DNA from: Ascaris suum
Lineage: Eukaryota > Nematoda > Chromadorea > Rhabditida > Ascarididae
Assembly (NCBI GenBank): GCA_013433145.1
Contig: CM024176.1
Location: forward strand, 7,178,520-7,242,519
DNA: 64,000 bases
Direction: 5' to 3'
A model generated the notes under the pieces. The model was not told the origin of the DNA, did not search any database, and saw only the letters and a list, made by a program, of their open reading frames with translations. A program made the position numbers and the translations under genes. This document shows positions 13,632 through 23,930 of the stretch, piece by piece. The first letter of the stretch is position 1, and every line of letters begins with the position of its first letter.

Positions 13632-16600
13632 GTCATCGTCATGTGGAGAGTAAAAAAGTGCCAGCTCTGATGCTAGCCCAAGATGGCTATAGCATATTTG
13701 TTGGACAGTCCTGCGTGTTTCTGGTGAGGTACATGGTCGCCTAAGTTCTGGAACAGAGGGCGTGAACGCAGTGTATCATCCCCACAGTCACAAATGTTAG
13801 ACCACACGGTTGGAACACTGGGGCAGCCGATTTGGATTCCTGTGGCAAAAAAAATGTTTTTTTTTGCTTATCCGAATACATCCCAAAGAAGCATTGTCCA
13901 ACAATAGAATAAGCTTTCCTTTTTGTAAATCATAGACTTATTACTCAATAGTCCAGAAAATCTGAGACCTTGTTGCGATTGCCTTGCGAGTAGGTGACTA
14001 TTGTTGGATTTCATGGATATTTCTGCTAATATATGAGAAGAGCGTGGAACCGCAAACCGAGAAGTTTTTTCCAATGAGATACGAACACAACACACGTGAA
14101 GCGTAGTTGCAGTGTGCTGCAAATTTTCGATTTCCACTCAGTTTTCACTAGTGGAAAGCGCCGTCTCTATTTTTATTTTTAGCCAACACGAATGTTTGTG
14201 TTTTTTGCAAATGGTGACTCTTTTTTGGGAGTAATACTTCAGCTTTCAAAAAAGAGTTCGCCCTGAAGCTGTCTCAGGCCTTTACCTGTGATCGGAAAAT
14301 TTGTTCATTTTATTGCACTTATTGACCACTTTCTAAAGTTTTTTAAAGGCGGTCTTTTAAGCGTTTAAAAATCGAATTTTAGCTCTCAATTATCAATAAC
14401 ATAAAGATGTCGCAAAAAATGCGGCAAACCAATGAAGTGCGCAGTCTCTGTTTATCGAGTATGTGCAGTCCATTCTACCTAAACGATTAATGACTGAAAA
14501 CGGTCTCATCCTCCTTTTCCTGCTATCTTTTTTAGGGATAGGATATCTTCAGAAGTTGTAGGTATAAAAAGGGAAGCGACGAAGCTAGAGGTTCGTTTCT
14601 CGCCTCTATGCAGCAGATCCCACCTCAGTAGTTATCAACAACAAAATCTTTTCTGCTGCTGACCACGCATTCGTTCCACTTACAAGCTTAACTATTTGAA
14701 TAAACCTGACAGCCATATTATAAGCTCACTGATGCTATTCTAGCACTCGCTACTATATACACCGCTGTCGAATTCACCACAAAAAAATGCCGTTAATAAT
14801 AAGAAAAAAGTTACGAAGAAAAACGAGGAATAAATTTCGTTTTTATTAGACGTTAGGGAAAGCTCTTAGAGAGGGAACACTTTTGTGGCTGAAGAAATTG
14901 ACTAAAGAGACGTCAATCTGCTGGAATGTGTTGCTAACATCGTCATGAAGTTGACGAAGAGGTCCAACCTGCAAATGTGCAAAACTGCAGAATAGGAAGC
15001 TGGTAGACGCCAATTCAGCACGTTCTTAACATAAGAGAATGCTCATGCCTTTAGACAGTGTCAGATTCATTGTGATTGCGAAGCAATCCTAAATCATTCA
15101 AACATTTCCTATCTCTCCTTCTTTCAGCTTTTTACACCTTTCTGCTCCATCCGCCTTTATCAGCGATGATAACATCAACTACGTAATCTCTTTATTTGTG
15201 AGTGCACCAAGATGCTAGACACTCAAGTTTGCCGATCAAAGAAACCATGGCATTTCAAATTTAAAATTAAATTGTGTGGTATAAATAAGAGAATTTTTTA
15301 ATTAATACTTTTCAAAAAAAAATCTGGAGTCTGCAGTTGACGTGAGGCTCCGGAACTTCTGGAGCCTACAGTTCCTGCAGGTCGTTGATAGCATCAGTAA
15401 TGATTTAAATGAGCAATCAGCGCCGCTAGCATTCGTTTCTGAATTCTCGTGTGCATCACTTCGCTTATTGCTGATAACGTCCAACTCGCTCTGATGATAA
15501 TAGCCATTTTGTTCTTCTTTCTCTCGTGATCGCCTCTAAGAATGCAACTCATTATCCTTCGGTTGTGAGTGAATGCTGCCTGAGTGGCATCTATAAAATT
15601 GTACATATTTCCTATCGTCCTTCTTGTCCTCCCAACTGTTTCAAAATTCGATGTAAAAGTTGTGAAGTCGGCCTGGCAGGCAACAACTTTTTTGCTGTCA
15701 GATTTTGTTTAGGTGATGAGAAAAGAAATTAAATTTGAAACTTTTTTTGAGATCGTTTTCTGTTTGGAGCAAGGAAGTGCATTAAAAAAACGTTGCACAT
15801 ACGGAACAAGGAGGGATTGAAAAAGGTGGCCGAAACCTTGACCGAATCCACGCATTTGATCGTGATGCTACTCCAGCTCTGACCGGGACCAACCGAATAA
15901 GAGAATAAAGTGACCGAGTATGGCTCATTTTCCCTCGACCGGAGCCTAGGCATATTCTCTCTTCGCGGTCGACTTGCCCATACGGCCTATCATTCGCGTT
16001 CCCTTGGTCATGTTTTCAACATCTTCGAGTGGAGCTGGACTATAAAGTCTTCGAATCTGTAGTTCATGGGAGTTTCTATTCTTCGTTGGTCATTCGATGT
16101 TACTTGGAATAATATAAAGTCCAATAACTTTTCTCGATGTCATTTCATGCAGGTCAAATCTGGCGTCGTCATTTTGCTCTCTTCAGCAGCAGTAGTGGGA
16201 GTAGTGTTACGCAGGTTTTCTGTTTAACCAGTGGGAAAATTTCCCTAACAATGTTCCAGACGGGAAGGAGTTTTATAAGGAAGCACGATAATAAAGGAAT
16301 TAACGATTTGTTAAGTGTTGTATGGATCCGCCTATCCATGTGTCCATTAAATCGGCATCAGGTGGTCGGTTGCTCACTTAGTCCCCACCCAAACACAATT
16401 TATCTACCTGCTAACACTCGTGGAGGCTGTCACTCAAATAGAATTTGCGCATTTAATGGCATTGCTGGAAACCCGCATGCTTTACCACTCAACCAATGAA
16501 ACGTGGCAGTTGCATTGCATATCTCTTGGTGGACATGAACCGACGAAAGCCACCTTCAATGTAAATTCATTTCCTTCTTCAGTTGGAGTGCATTTGCTAA

Positions 16601-18006
16601 GTGGTTCACTTTATTACCACCTGGTGCATGTTGAAGGTTCAGTTTGAGTTTCCACGATTTCTTGTAGTACTTGGAAAACATTGCTTTTGTGTTTGTATGT
16701 TCGTATGTTTTGTATGATGGTTTCAACCGATGAAGGAGGGAATCAACGACGGTGACTTAATTTGTTCAATTATATCTAACATCAACTTTGTGGCCAAACC
16801 CAGATTGTTTTGTTTAATCATTGCACCTCAGTTTAATGGTAGTGTCAGCTTTCCGAGGGTGCGAAGAAAACCAAATTTTTAGCTGATTCGCACAAACATG
16901 CGAAATAATGTACAGCTAATCGGGAGTCAGCGAAAAATTTTCGGCAGCAGATTTCTGCATTGTGCTGTTCTTTTCGATGATTTATATAGGCGACTTACTA
17001 ATTAGCGAAGTTGCAAAAAGCACTTAGCCTATTAGCCTTCACGGGCCGTTTCCCTACTTTTTGTTTACTTTTGTTGGATTTAACGTTTCTTTGTCCGAAC
17101 AACAGGTCTCCACTTACTCATGTAAAAGTCCCGCATTATCCGTCGGACATTACAGTTTGGTATTTATGGTCCTTAACAACATGCCCACATATGTCCTTCA
17201 GCGTTTATGCAATTATCAGATGACAGTTTAACACTAGGACATGGAACTGTCAAAATCAACTACCCAAACCGCTCTTCTTATGCATAAAGTTCAGTCTTTC
17301 CTCACTTATCAGTTTGCATTGAAAGGAGATCAGCCATCATTCATTTTTCTTCCAAGATGATTGCTCATTCGTTGATACAAGTGCCCTCGCTCGATGCTTT
17401 CGTAGCGCTGTTCACCAATCTACCCGAATGCAATCAGTTTTAGACGGTAATTTTATTCCGAAATTCCATCATATCTATCGTTCACATCTCGTGTATTCGT
17501 CGGCCCTTCTGGAGTAACTGTGTGAGACGGTGCGATGATTATTGTCGGGGCATGTTACAGGTTACTGTTGCAAGGAGACTGTGTTTTTTCGAGTGGCAAG
17601 AAAGCATGGGCAGAACCTATGAGGTGATTAATTTTGAAAAAGATCGCAGGCGATTCTAAGGCCCATGTGAGTTTCTCCAGAAAAGTGAGGAATGCGCCTT
17701 TCCGGGTTGAGTTTAGCTGCTTTGGTGTCGAACATATTCTCACGGTGGAGCAGTTCCGATTTTGGCTATCGTATTTTCAGATCGAATTAGGGGATTGCCC
17801 TTATGTCACCTTTCTTATAGGAGTGAGCTATTTTGATCACATAATCACATCAACCTGCACAGGAAACGAACTCTTGCAGTAACTTTGAGCGCATTAGTAC
17901 AGCGCACGGGTCATTCCGTACAACCTTAAAACGACAAATGCAAAACACGTTACCTCCCATCAGTTGCACCATTTGCATTAAAAGATACAAAATCAAAAGC
18001 TGCTGA
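13632..18006 (+). CDS. Candidate plus-strand gene, exons 13632-13723, 17781-17822 and 17863-18006
   Basis: Exon 13632-13723 lies between ACATTTCAG and CTG|GTGAGG and reads HRHVESKKVPALMLAQDGYS then IFVGQSCVFL, entering with two bases and leaving in phase 0. Exon 17781-17822 lies between GTATTTTCAG and GGA|GTGAGC and reads IELGDCPYVTFLIG, phase 0 to 0. A 40-base intron follows, then exon 17863-18006 after CCTGCACAG, reading ETNSCSNFERISTAHGSF to SCTICIKRYKIKSC and TGA at 18004. The last two exons fit each other well; joining the first across 4 kb is speculative, and further exons probably exist. No domain is recognised. Minus-strand candidate exons lie inside the large intron. Confidence 0.35.
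14846..14968 (-). CDS. Terminal exon of an unidentified minus-strand gene
   Basis: After the acceptor CATTTGCAG the minus strand reads 40 codons, beginning VGPLRQLHDDVSNTFQQIDV, to a TAA at 14848-14846 that overlaps an AATAAA-like signal (TAATAAAAAC). Phase is 0. Even amino-acid use, a consensus acceptor and a poly(A)-like hexamer at the stop all favour a real last exon. I found no upstream partner with a matching donor and do not recognise the protein. Confidence 0.45.
   Translation of the reverse strand, partial: VGPLRQLHDDVSNTFQQIDVSLVNFFSHKSVPSLRAFPNV
15302..15535 (-). CDS. Candidate exon with nuclear-receptor-like CRNCRLQKF motif
   Basis: Open frame of 77 codons on the minus strand after TTGCATTCTTAG, ending in TAA at 15304-15302. 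It is Glu/Asn/Ser-rich at first, then reads C-x11-C-R-N-C-R-L-Q-K-F. The last part resembles the end of the second zinc finger of nuclear receptors (C-x9-C-x2-C-R-x2-K-C), but the spacing is two residues too long, the final Cys is Phe, and no first finger is seen nearby. Best read as chance similarity or a decayed fragment. Confidence 0.2.
   Translation of the reverse strand, partial: RRSREKEEQNGYYHQSELDVISNKRSDAHENSETNASGADCSFKSLLMLSTTCRNCRLQKFRSLTSTADSRFFFEKY
15946..16056 (-). CDS. Terminal exon of an unidentified minus-strand gene (small basic protein)
   Basis: After the acceptor GAACTACAG the minus strand reads 36 codons in phase 0, starting IRRLYSPAPLEDVENMTKG and ending MGKSTAKREYA before TAG (15948-15946). 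The peptide has good coding character. The stop may be real or an alternative donor (GGCC|GTATGG) may be used. It cannot be joined in phase to the exon at 14846-14968. Upstream exons were not identified; no family is recognised. Confidence 0.4.
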   Translation of the reverse strand: MRRLYSPAPLEDVENMTKGTRMIGRMGKSTAKREYA

Positions 18007-18310
18007 CACTGGAAGCCGTGGAAAAAGAACATTTATTGCACATCAGGAATCGGTCGACTGGGCTGTGGTAAAAGTGAACGCCCTATACAGCATGGGGATT
18101 AAAGCGCGAAGGAGTTGGCAATGTTAAGCAGGGAAGCAGCTGTCAATACTCAAGGCAGAAGCTGTGGCTAAAGGAAATGGGCACAGCAATTTTGTTCTCC
18201 GTCTTTGTTTCTGCGTCGGAATGAGATATAACAGAACCAAGAGTGCATATGAAATCGCCCTCGTTCATGAGTCCCCGTCTTGCAATCCGTGTAGTTATTG
18301 ACACCACCGA

Positions 18311-18769
18311 ATTTCGAAACACAAGCTCTCACCGGGTCCCATCTATGTTCTATTCTGCGACAGTCCAGACTGCAAAACTCGTCCTCACACTCACTATAAC
18401 AGCTGTGGGAAATCGGAGTGCATCCAGAAATCACCTGCTGTCGCGACTGCGCGCGAAAAAATATGCAAAGATGAGGGTCAGGGATTAGTGTTCAAACTGT
18501 ATGAAGGCACAAAGCTAAAAGAGGTTGAGGTTGTTGACTGGCCATCAGATAGTGTTATCCGCAAGAAAAGGGGATCCATGTACGAGCAACACAAACGGGC
18601 ACAAAGACGCCATGTTAGGGCTTTGCCTTTAACCTCCTTAAATGCAAAAAGGTGCCATAAACGCGTCAGAAAAGTTATGCGCGAATGGGTAAACAAAATG
18701 GAAGTTGATTTAATGCCGCAGAAGTTTGCCGGAGCGGGTAATGATAGGGTCAAAGCAAACAAAGATTGA
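18311..18769 (+). pseudogene. Cys-rich ORF, probable decayed retroelement coding segment
   Basis: An open plus-strand frame of 152 codons without an intron ends at TGA 18767-18769. Its first third has a Cys cluster (C-x4-C, C-x4-C around residues 20-45), the rest is basic (KKRGSMYEQHKRAQRRHVRA). The same frame continues upstream to about 18110 with a single TGA in between, which suggests a longer, now interrupted protein. It directly precedes a TATA-containing block. An internal segment of an LTR-type element is the simplest reading; no reverse transcriptase motif is visible, so the class is open. Confidence 0.35.
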
Positions 18770-18884
18770 GGATTTTGATCGGCTAATCACATATGTTATG
18801 ATGAGCGTCAAATTGGCAAAGCAACCTTTGGGGCCAATCATAGAAGAGGCGGGCCAAAAGCATCCGAAGGTGTTAACAAGAAGG

Positions 18885-18895
18885 CTATATAAAAG
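18885..18895 (+). promoter_or_regulatory. TATA box of a possible LTR or cellular promoter
   Basis: CTATATAAAAG is a near-perfect TATA box 120 bases after the ORF stop at 18769. Together with AATAAA at about 19383 it gives a promoter-then-poly(A)-signal order, as expected for an LTR. The boundaries of an LTR could not be fixed. Confidence 0.35.
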
Positions 18896-18997
18896 AGCCC
18901 AAAGGTTCGGCAACGCAGTGACTTTGATCGGAGCTGCGGCTCCGACGGTTGGCTTCGATGTTTTCCTTTTTGTCTTTCGCTCGTGTCTAGATAATGT

Positions 18998-19360
18998 AAG
19001 CGTATCTGTTAGTTAAGTAGCAATGTTATAGAAAATCATTTGAGATTTCTTCGGTTTTTGAAGTTTATCCCATCGTGCGTGTAGTCGAAAGAATAGCACT
19101 CGAGTTTCTTCGAATATTGATTTATCCCACTGTGAGCGCCTCAGAAAGAAAAAAGGGTCCCCATTTTTTGCGTTGAATAAAGTGAGCGTATCTTTTAGTG
19201 GGCTGTAATGCTACAAAATGTCCTTGGATTCTTCGGCTTTGTTTCAACCCAATGTGTGTGTGTCGTTGTAATTAATTGTTACTTGTAGAATATCACTGAG
19301 TTTATTCCTCCTGATTTTATCCCATTGTGCATGTAGTTGAAAATTAATTGTTACTTGTTC
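18998..19360 (+). repeat. Imperfect tandem repeats
   Basis: Related segments recur: (A/G)AGCGTATCT(G/T)TTAGT at 18999 and 19184; TTTATCCCA(T/C)(T/C)GTG plus a GTAGT(C/T)GAAA tail at 19063, 19120 and 19317; ATTAATTGTTACTTGT at 19271 and 19343. Spacing is about 60-190 bases with many substitutions, so the array is old. Confidence 0.6.
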
Positions 19361-19618
19361 GCGTTTTTATTGTCTCAACGTGATAATAAAGGTTTAATTA
19401 CCCAAGTTTGAGGTGGGTTCACCCAGCAGTGGGAAAGTGCACAGGTCGTTGCACAACAGAATCTGATACTTGTATTGTAAGACGAACCACCTCAGCGTCA
19501 AGAGGATATTCTTGGGTAACTGGCAGAGGAAAGAAGTGTGATCATTGACGAGTGGAGATCGTCAATATTTGGAGCAGCGCGACAACTAGGCCGGTCGCAG
19601 CAGACGGGAGCTCGGTGA

Positions 19619-20280
19619 TTGGTATCGTCGACTCCAACGGTGGTCGCGGTTGGATCGACACCAGTGGATAAAGAGGCAGATCGGCGGTGGATTAGGAACG
19701 CCACGCGTCAATTCAGAGAGCTGACTACGACATACAGCGGGCAACAAGCGGCGACTCAGTCGACAACGTGCAACAATCGACAGGGACGTAGGCCTGATTT
19801 TTTAACACTGATAACTTTCTTTTCTTTTGTTTTTTCTTTCTTCTTCTTTGTTTATATTGTTTGTTCACGAACCTTTGGGAACAAACTATTATATAGTCAA
19901 AAATATTGACCAACTTCACACCTTCACTAACACAATAAACAACCCACAAGGGGAGGAAAGTGTCGAGGTAGTCAATACACCTGCGAATATGGAAACAAAT
20001 ATTCAGGAAAGGCAGGATGACTGACATTTTTAAGCTCGGACTGAAAACATATTAGGGTGGTGAATAATCCCCTAAGGAAATCCTACGTCGACGTTCCACT
20101 CGCTTATTTTCGTGCCATGATTCGTATACCAAGACGGGATTCGAGAAATCTTTGCCAAACCCTGAACGTTGCTACGGACATGACGAAACGCTAATTGCTT
20201 GAAGCAATGTGGATCAAGTCACTCATCGGTATTATGGCGTTAAGAATGAGACAAACGAAGCTCCACGCCGCTTGGATTTA
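19619..20280 (+). pseudogene. Possible gag-like remnant downstream of the TATA/repeat block
   Basis: The frame from 19619 contains KEADRRWIRNATRQFRELTT, then a T-rich low-complexity end. From about 20089 a second open stretch reads YVDVPLAYFRAMIRIPRRDS and is broken by a TAA near 20192. No zinc knuckle or protease motif is seen. Listed because it follows an LTR-like block in the expected order; the call is weak. Confidence 0.2.
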
Positions 20281-22065
20281 GCACTGAGCAAATATTAAAA
20301 ATCCGACCAACTCAACATCGCAAATTGGATCACATTTGCCGTCAACGAGGAAAAATTGCATAAAGGAAGTAGGGCGGTTAAAAAGTTAGAGCGGTTGAGA
20401 AAAGCACAGAAAGGTTGAAAAAAAACCGCAGAAAATGACAAAACTGAGTGAGGCAGTGTGCCGGAATGAGAAACGCAGATGTGAGAAGGGTCGCAAAGAT
20501 GTTGACACAACGGTTTATTGCAAATGGTGATGGGGGTGAATAAAAAAAAGCATAACTGAGACCGAGACGCGCTGTGGTTGCAGCAGCTTAGCATGGACAT
20601 TTTACGGATCAAAGAAAGCACTGCGATTTCGTGTTTTACTTAAAGATTAGACGCGGGAAAAGTCCTTGAAGGATAATGCCCTCCATCAACTGCATCATTT
20701 CAGCGGGAAGGTGGCCTAAGGTAGGCGATATTGCAAATGCAGTCGCCGTATACAAAGACGACGGTGTGAAAAACGCGCTGCATTACAGGATTCTGTAAGA
20801 AACATTCTGCAGCTCGAAATTCTTTTATTTCTGTTTCACGCACAACTACACCGCATTGAAGCCGAAAGTTGCGTAATTTTATTATGCTTTTCGCAAAAAT
20901 TGTCCAGAAAGATGACCTAATCGAAACTGTAGGTGAATTAACCTCGCAAAGGAACGCTTTCCGGTCTCATGAGGAAACAAGACAGTCTTTGATGAAGGAA
21001 AACACCCGCCGTCTATGAAAAAGCTTTCACGTGAACCAAAATGGAGAATTTCATAAATCATTAGGTCCCCAAAGAAAAACCTAGTGTGCTATTCCACAGT
21101 GCGCTGTCCCCTTCCTTCTCCTCATACTTGCCTACTGTTTTCCTGGTCCGGAAAAAACCGCATCTGCCGGCGAAATAGTCTTATATGGAGGCGATATGCA
21201 GTACACTAAGAAACCTTAGAGTTGAGAACAACAAGAAACAACAAAAGAAATAACTTTTGCTCATGATGATAAGAAGAGCAATCAGTGTTGCCGAAATCTC
21301 GGAAATCTGATTGCGTTACGCTTTACTTTGTCGAAAATTCCTTAAGGTATATTGCATTCTAAAGCACTGAAATTTCATAAACTATGCTCTGATATATTTT
21401 AAGTGGAAACGACACAACGCAGCAGCATGAAAAGTGAGAAAACCAGGCATTCCCCAAACTCTACACCGCCTGTGACTGTTTCTCTTTTTTGAAAGTCGCC
21501 TCTGCTGGTGAAGGATTTTAAAAATGCTGAAAGTCCATCGCGGAGGTCCTCTGGGAGTGAAAAGTACCCTCGCTCTCGTGGATGTGTAATTCATCGCATA
21601 GTTTAGAGTGGAGGATCCGCTCTCACAGCGACCCCTTTCCGGACTCCTTTTGCCCATTTCGATTACGGAGAGGACGAACAGAAACCGCTCGGACAGCGAA
21701 GCCTCAAAACACCGCATGTAATTTTATAATGGGATCAAATACGAGTTGAAAAGTGCTTGCAGACAGACTTTTCTCGAAGCATCGCGCCTGCTACATGGCG
21801 ATTATTACGTAACACATTGCATAGACGTTATCTATTGCCACATTCCACCGAACACATCGAACGTCTTGTCATCGAGCAGAAGCGAAACTAAGAATCGAGC
21901 ATGCCGGAAAAGGTGTCTGCACCGTTGAGACCGCAAAATCAAGTAATTGCGTGGATGCCAGCAAGCAATAAAGCGCTTCGCACTAGTGCAACCATATTGA
22001 ATAATCCCACCACCTTTACAGCCCGAATCTGGGTATCTTGAAATGTTTGTAACTCAATTCGACAG
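20281..22065. other. Region without a supportable gene
   Basis: Minus-strand ORFs at 20295-20621 and 21382-21717 lack splice or domain support. No RNA gene or clear repeat was noticed. Confidence 0.5.
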
Positions 22066-22866
22066 TGGTAGATCAACGTGGAGGAGACATCTCCGATCAA
22101 GAACAAACATGGAGGCACAGTGTATCACTAAATTTCATAGCATATGCTTCAGTGGTCCTGACTGGAAATTCATACAGAGAGACGCGTTTAAATGCACATA
22201 GAGAGAGACTTCGCATTGATGCGCTTTGCCTGCGCGAATTTAGAAAAAAGCATGAAAACGAAGTTTCACGGGTGCCGAGTGTCGGCCGTAGCTGCGAGAA
22301 CACTCCGACGACAGAAATTATTCAAGGTTTGTGCTGAGCAATCCAAATTGCTTATGGTGCATTGTTTAGTGGGATTTGCTGATGGGAGCCGTTGAGTCAG
22401 TGCAGCAAGCGTTTATGCTCATTTCCTCATGCTTGATTAACGGTGATCAGCGCATTTTTAGTGCTGTGATATGCAGTAGAATATTTTCTGCCTTGCATAA
22501 TCACCGTCTGGCAACGACGCTCGCTGAATCGATCTCATTAAAAAACTCTAGTTGAGGTTTATGACAAAGAGTGGTGGTTTTGCTTTGAAATGATCATATC
22601 CTGGAAATCAGACATCGCTACGAAGGAGCTATTCAAAAATTCAAAGCCATTCTAACATGATACCATAATCTTTTCTTCCTGTCGTGGAAAAGCGCAGCAG
22701 AATAAATGAGGTGGTGAGCTGGTAGGGCGAACGGCTTATGTCGGTGCGGTGGGCCCAGACTGTATTCCACATAACTTTGTTTCCAACAGTCCTCTTCGTC
22801 GCACCCGTGGACGTTGGACGCCAGAGAGTTTTACGGGCCTGTGTGCCCCAAGCGTTTTTTGCGTGA
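22066..22866 (+). CDS. Candidate exons 22066-22326 and 22790-22866 of an unidentified gene
   Basis: Exon 22066-22326 follows AATTCGACAG and ends CAAG|GTTTGT, a common nematode donor. It encodes 86 residues rich in Arg/Glu (for example ETRLNAHRERLRIDALCL and REFRKKHENEVSRV). The next strong acceptor, TTTCCAACAG at 22789, lets an in-phase exon run to TGA at 22864-22866. In another frame the same exon reads HPWTLDAREFYGPVCPKRF to TAA at 22880-22882. Which frame is used, and whether the two exons belong together, is open. No family is recognised. Confidence 0.27.
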
Positions 22867-22969
22867 GTTGTATTGTACTTAACAGGACTGGAAAGCAGAG
22901 TGAAAGCTGCTAAGAGCAATGGAGGTAAATGATTCGTAAAGCTGCACAACAGCTACCTTTAAGCAGCAA

Positions 22970-22981
22970 CCCCCCCCCCCC
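22970..22981 (+). repeat. Poly-C run
   Basis: Twelve consecutive C bases. Confidence 0.9.
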
Positions 22982-23193
22982 TTCTACTTCCTCCTGTCTA
23001 TTCCGCGAAGCCTCCAGTTTATTGTCCCTTCCACTTTCCGTCAGCTTGAAATTATGCCTCAGCAGTGAGCTGATTTAACTCGCATAGAATAGGCTCAAAA
23101 GGAATAGCACAGCACTTGCTGAACCTGAATATGCTATAGTTTTTAGTTGCAGCAGCAGCACTGATTCTTGAAGTGATTTAACGAATGCTTTAG

Positions 23194-23304
23194 ATCCAGC
23201 TCGGATTGGTTCAAAGAGGTGTCAACCTCCGCGCAAGAGCGAGTGCATTTAGGAAAAAAGAAGAAATCAAGTGTAGGATGCTGGCGTGGTTGGGCTTCGG
23301 GTGA
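23194..23304 (+). CDS. Candidate short terminal exon
   Basis: After AATGCTTTAG the plus strand reads 36 codons in phase 0 (IQLGLVQRGVNLRARASAF then RKKEEIKCRMLAWLGFG) to TGA. Too short to judge, and no partner exon is assigned. Confidence 0.2.
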   Translation: MQLGLVQRGVNLRARASAFRKKEEIKCRMLAWLGFG

Positions 23305-23601
23305 TAAAGTAATTTACTCGGATAGCAGTCAGGAGGTTTGCTTTCTAAAGCAGATAAGCAAGTGGCAGAGCAATTCTGCGCAACGGTCTAAACGCTGAGC
23401 ATGGAGAAATGACCGCTATTAATTCGTTTGTCATGGGCAGAGTGATTACATCATTTCAGCTGTCTTCGTGATTTATGGCTGGCATTAGTGACAACGGTGG
23501 TTTAATTTGAGTGAATTCGGCGAGTAGAATAAGCAAGAATTTAGAAGATTCTACAAGCCTAACATTCACGTAAAACGAACGAACTGGCCAGAATTTCTCA
23601 A

Positions 23602-23635
23602 GGGAAGCCGTTGGCTGAAAAGCCATTGGCTTCCC
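23602..23635 (+). repeat. Inverted repeat (hairpin)
   Basis: GGGAAGCCGTTGGCT and AGCCATTGGCTTCCC form a 15-base stem with two mismatches around a 4-base loop. No T-run follows, and eukaryotic terminators do not work this way, so the role is unknown. Confidence 0.7.
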
Positions 23636-23878
23636 ACATTTCGGTGGTATGATGGTGGAGCACTGATAATGTTTGTGAGGTGTCGATATTTAAGAAAGTA
23701 ATTTCATTTCTCATTTGTTAATTCCATGTTGAAAAGCACCCAAACACCACTCGTTACAGTATTGGCAACTGAAACTTACATTGCTGAACAATCGAGCTCG
23801 AACATGTTGATGAGGAAATCTCATCCGTTCGCTGCAGAATGCATTTAGGAGGAACGAAAGTCGCAAGCTGGAAGCTAG

Positions 23879-23930
23879 TGGGGTGGGGGTGGGGATGGGG
23901 GTGGAGGAGGAGGGAGGGGGCGGTGGAATG
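23879..23930 (+). repeat. G-rich tract with G-quadruplex potential
   Basis: The stretch holds more than four runs of three to five G separated by one or two bases (GGGGTGGGGGTGGGGATGGG and on). It sits in an otherwise AT-rich gene-free stretch. On the minus strand it is read as a Pro/Ser repeat in a chance ORF. Confidence 0.75.
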
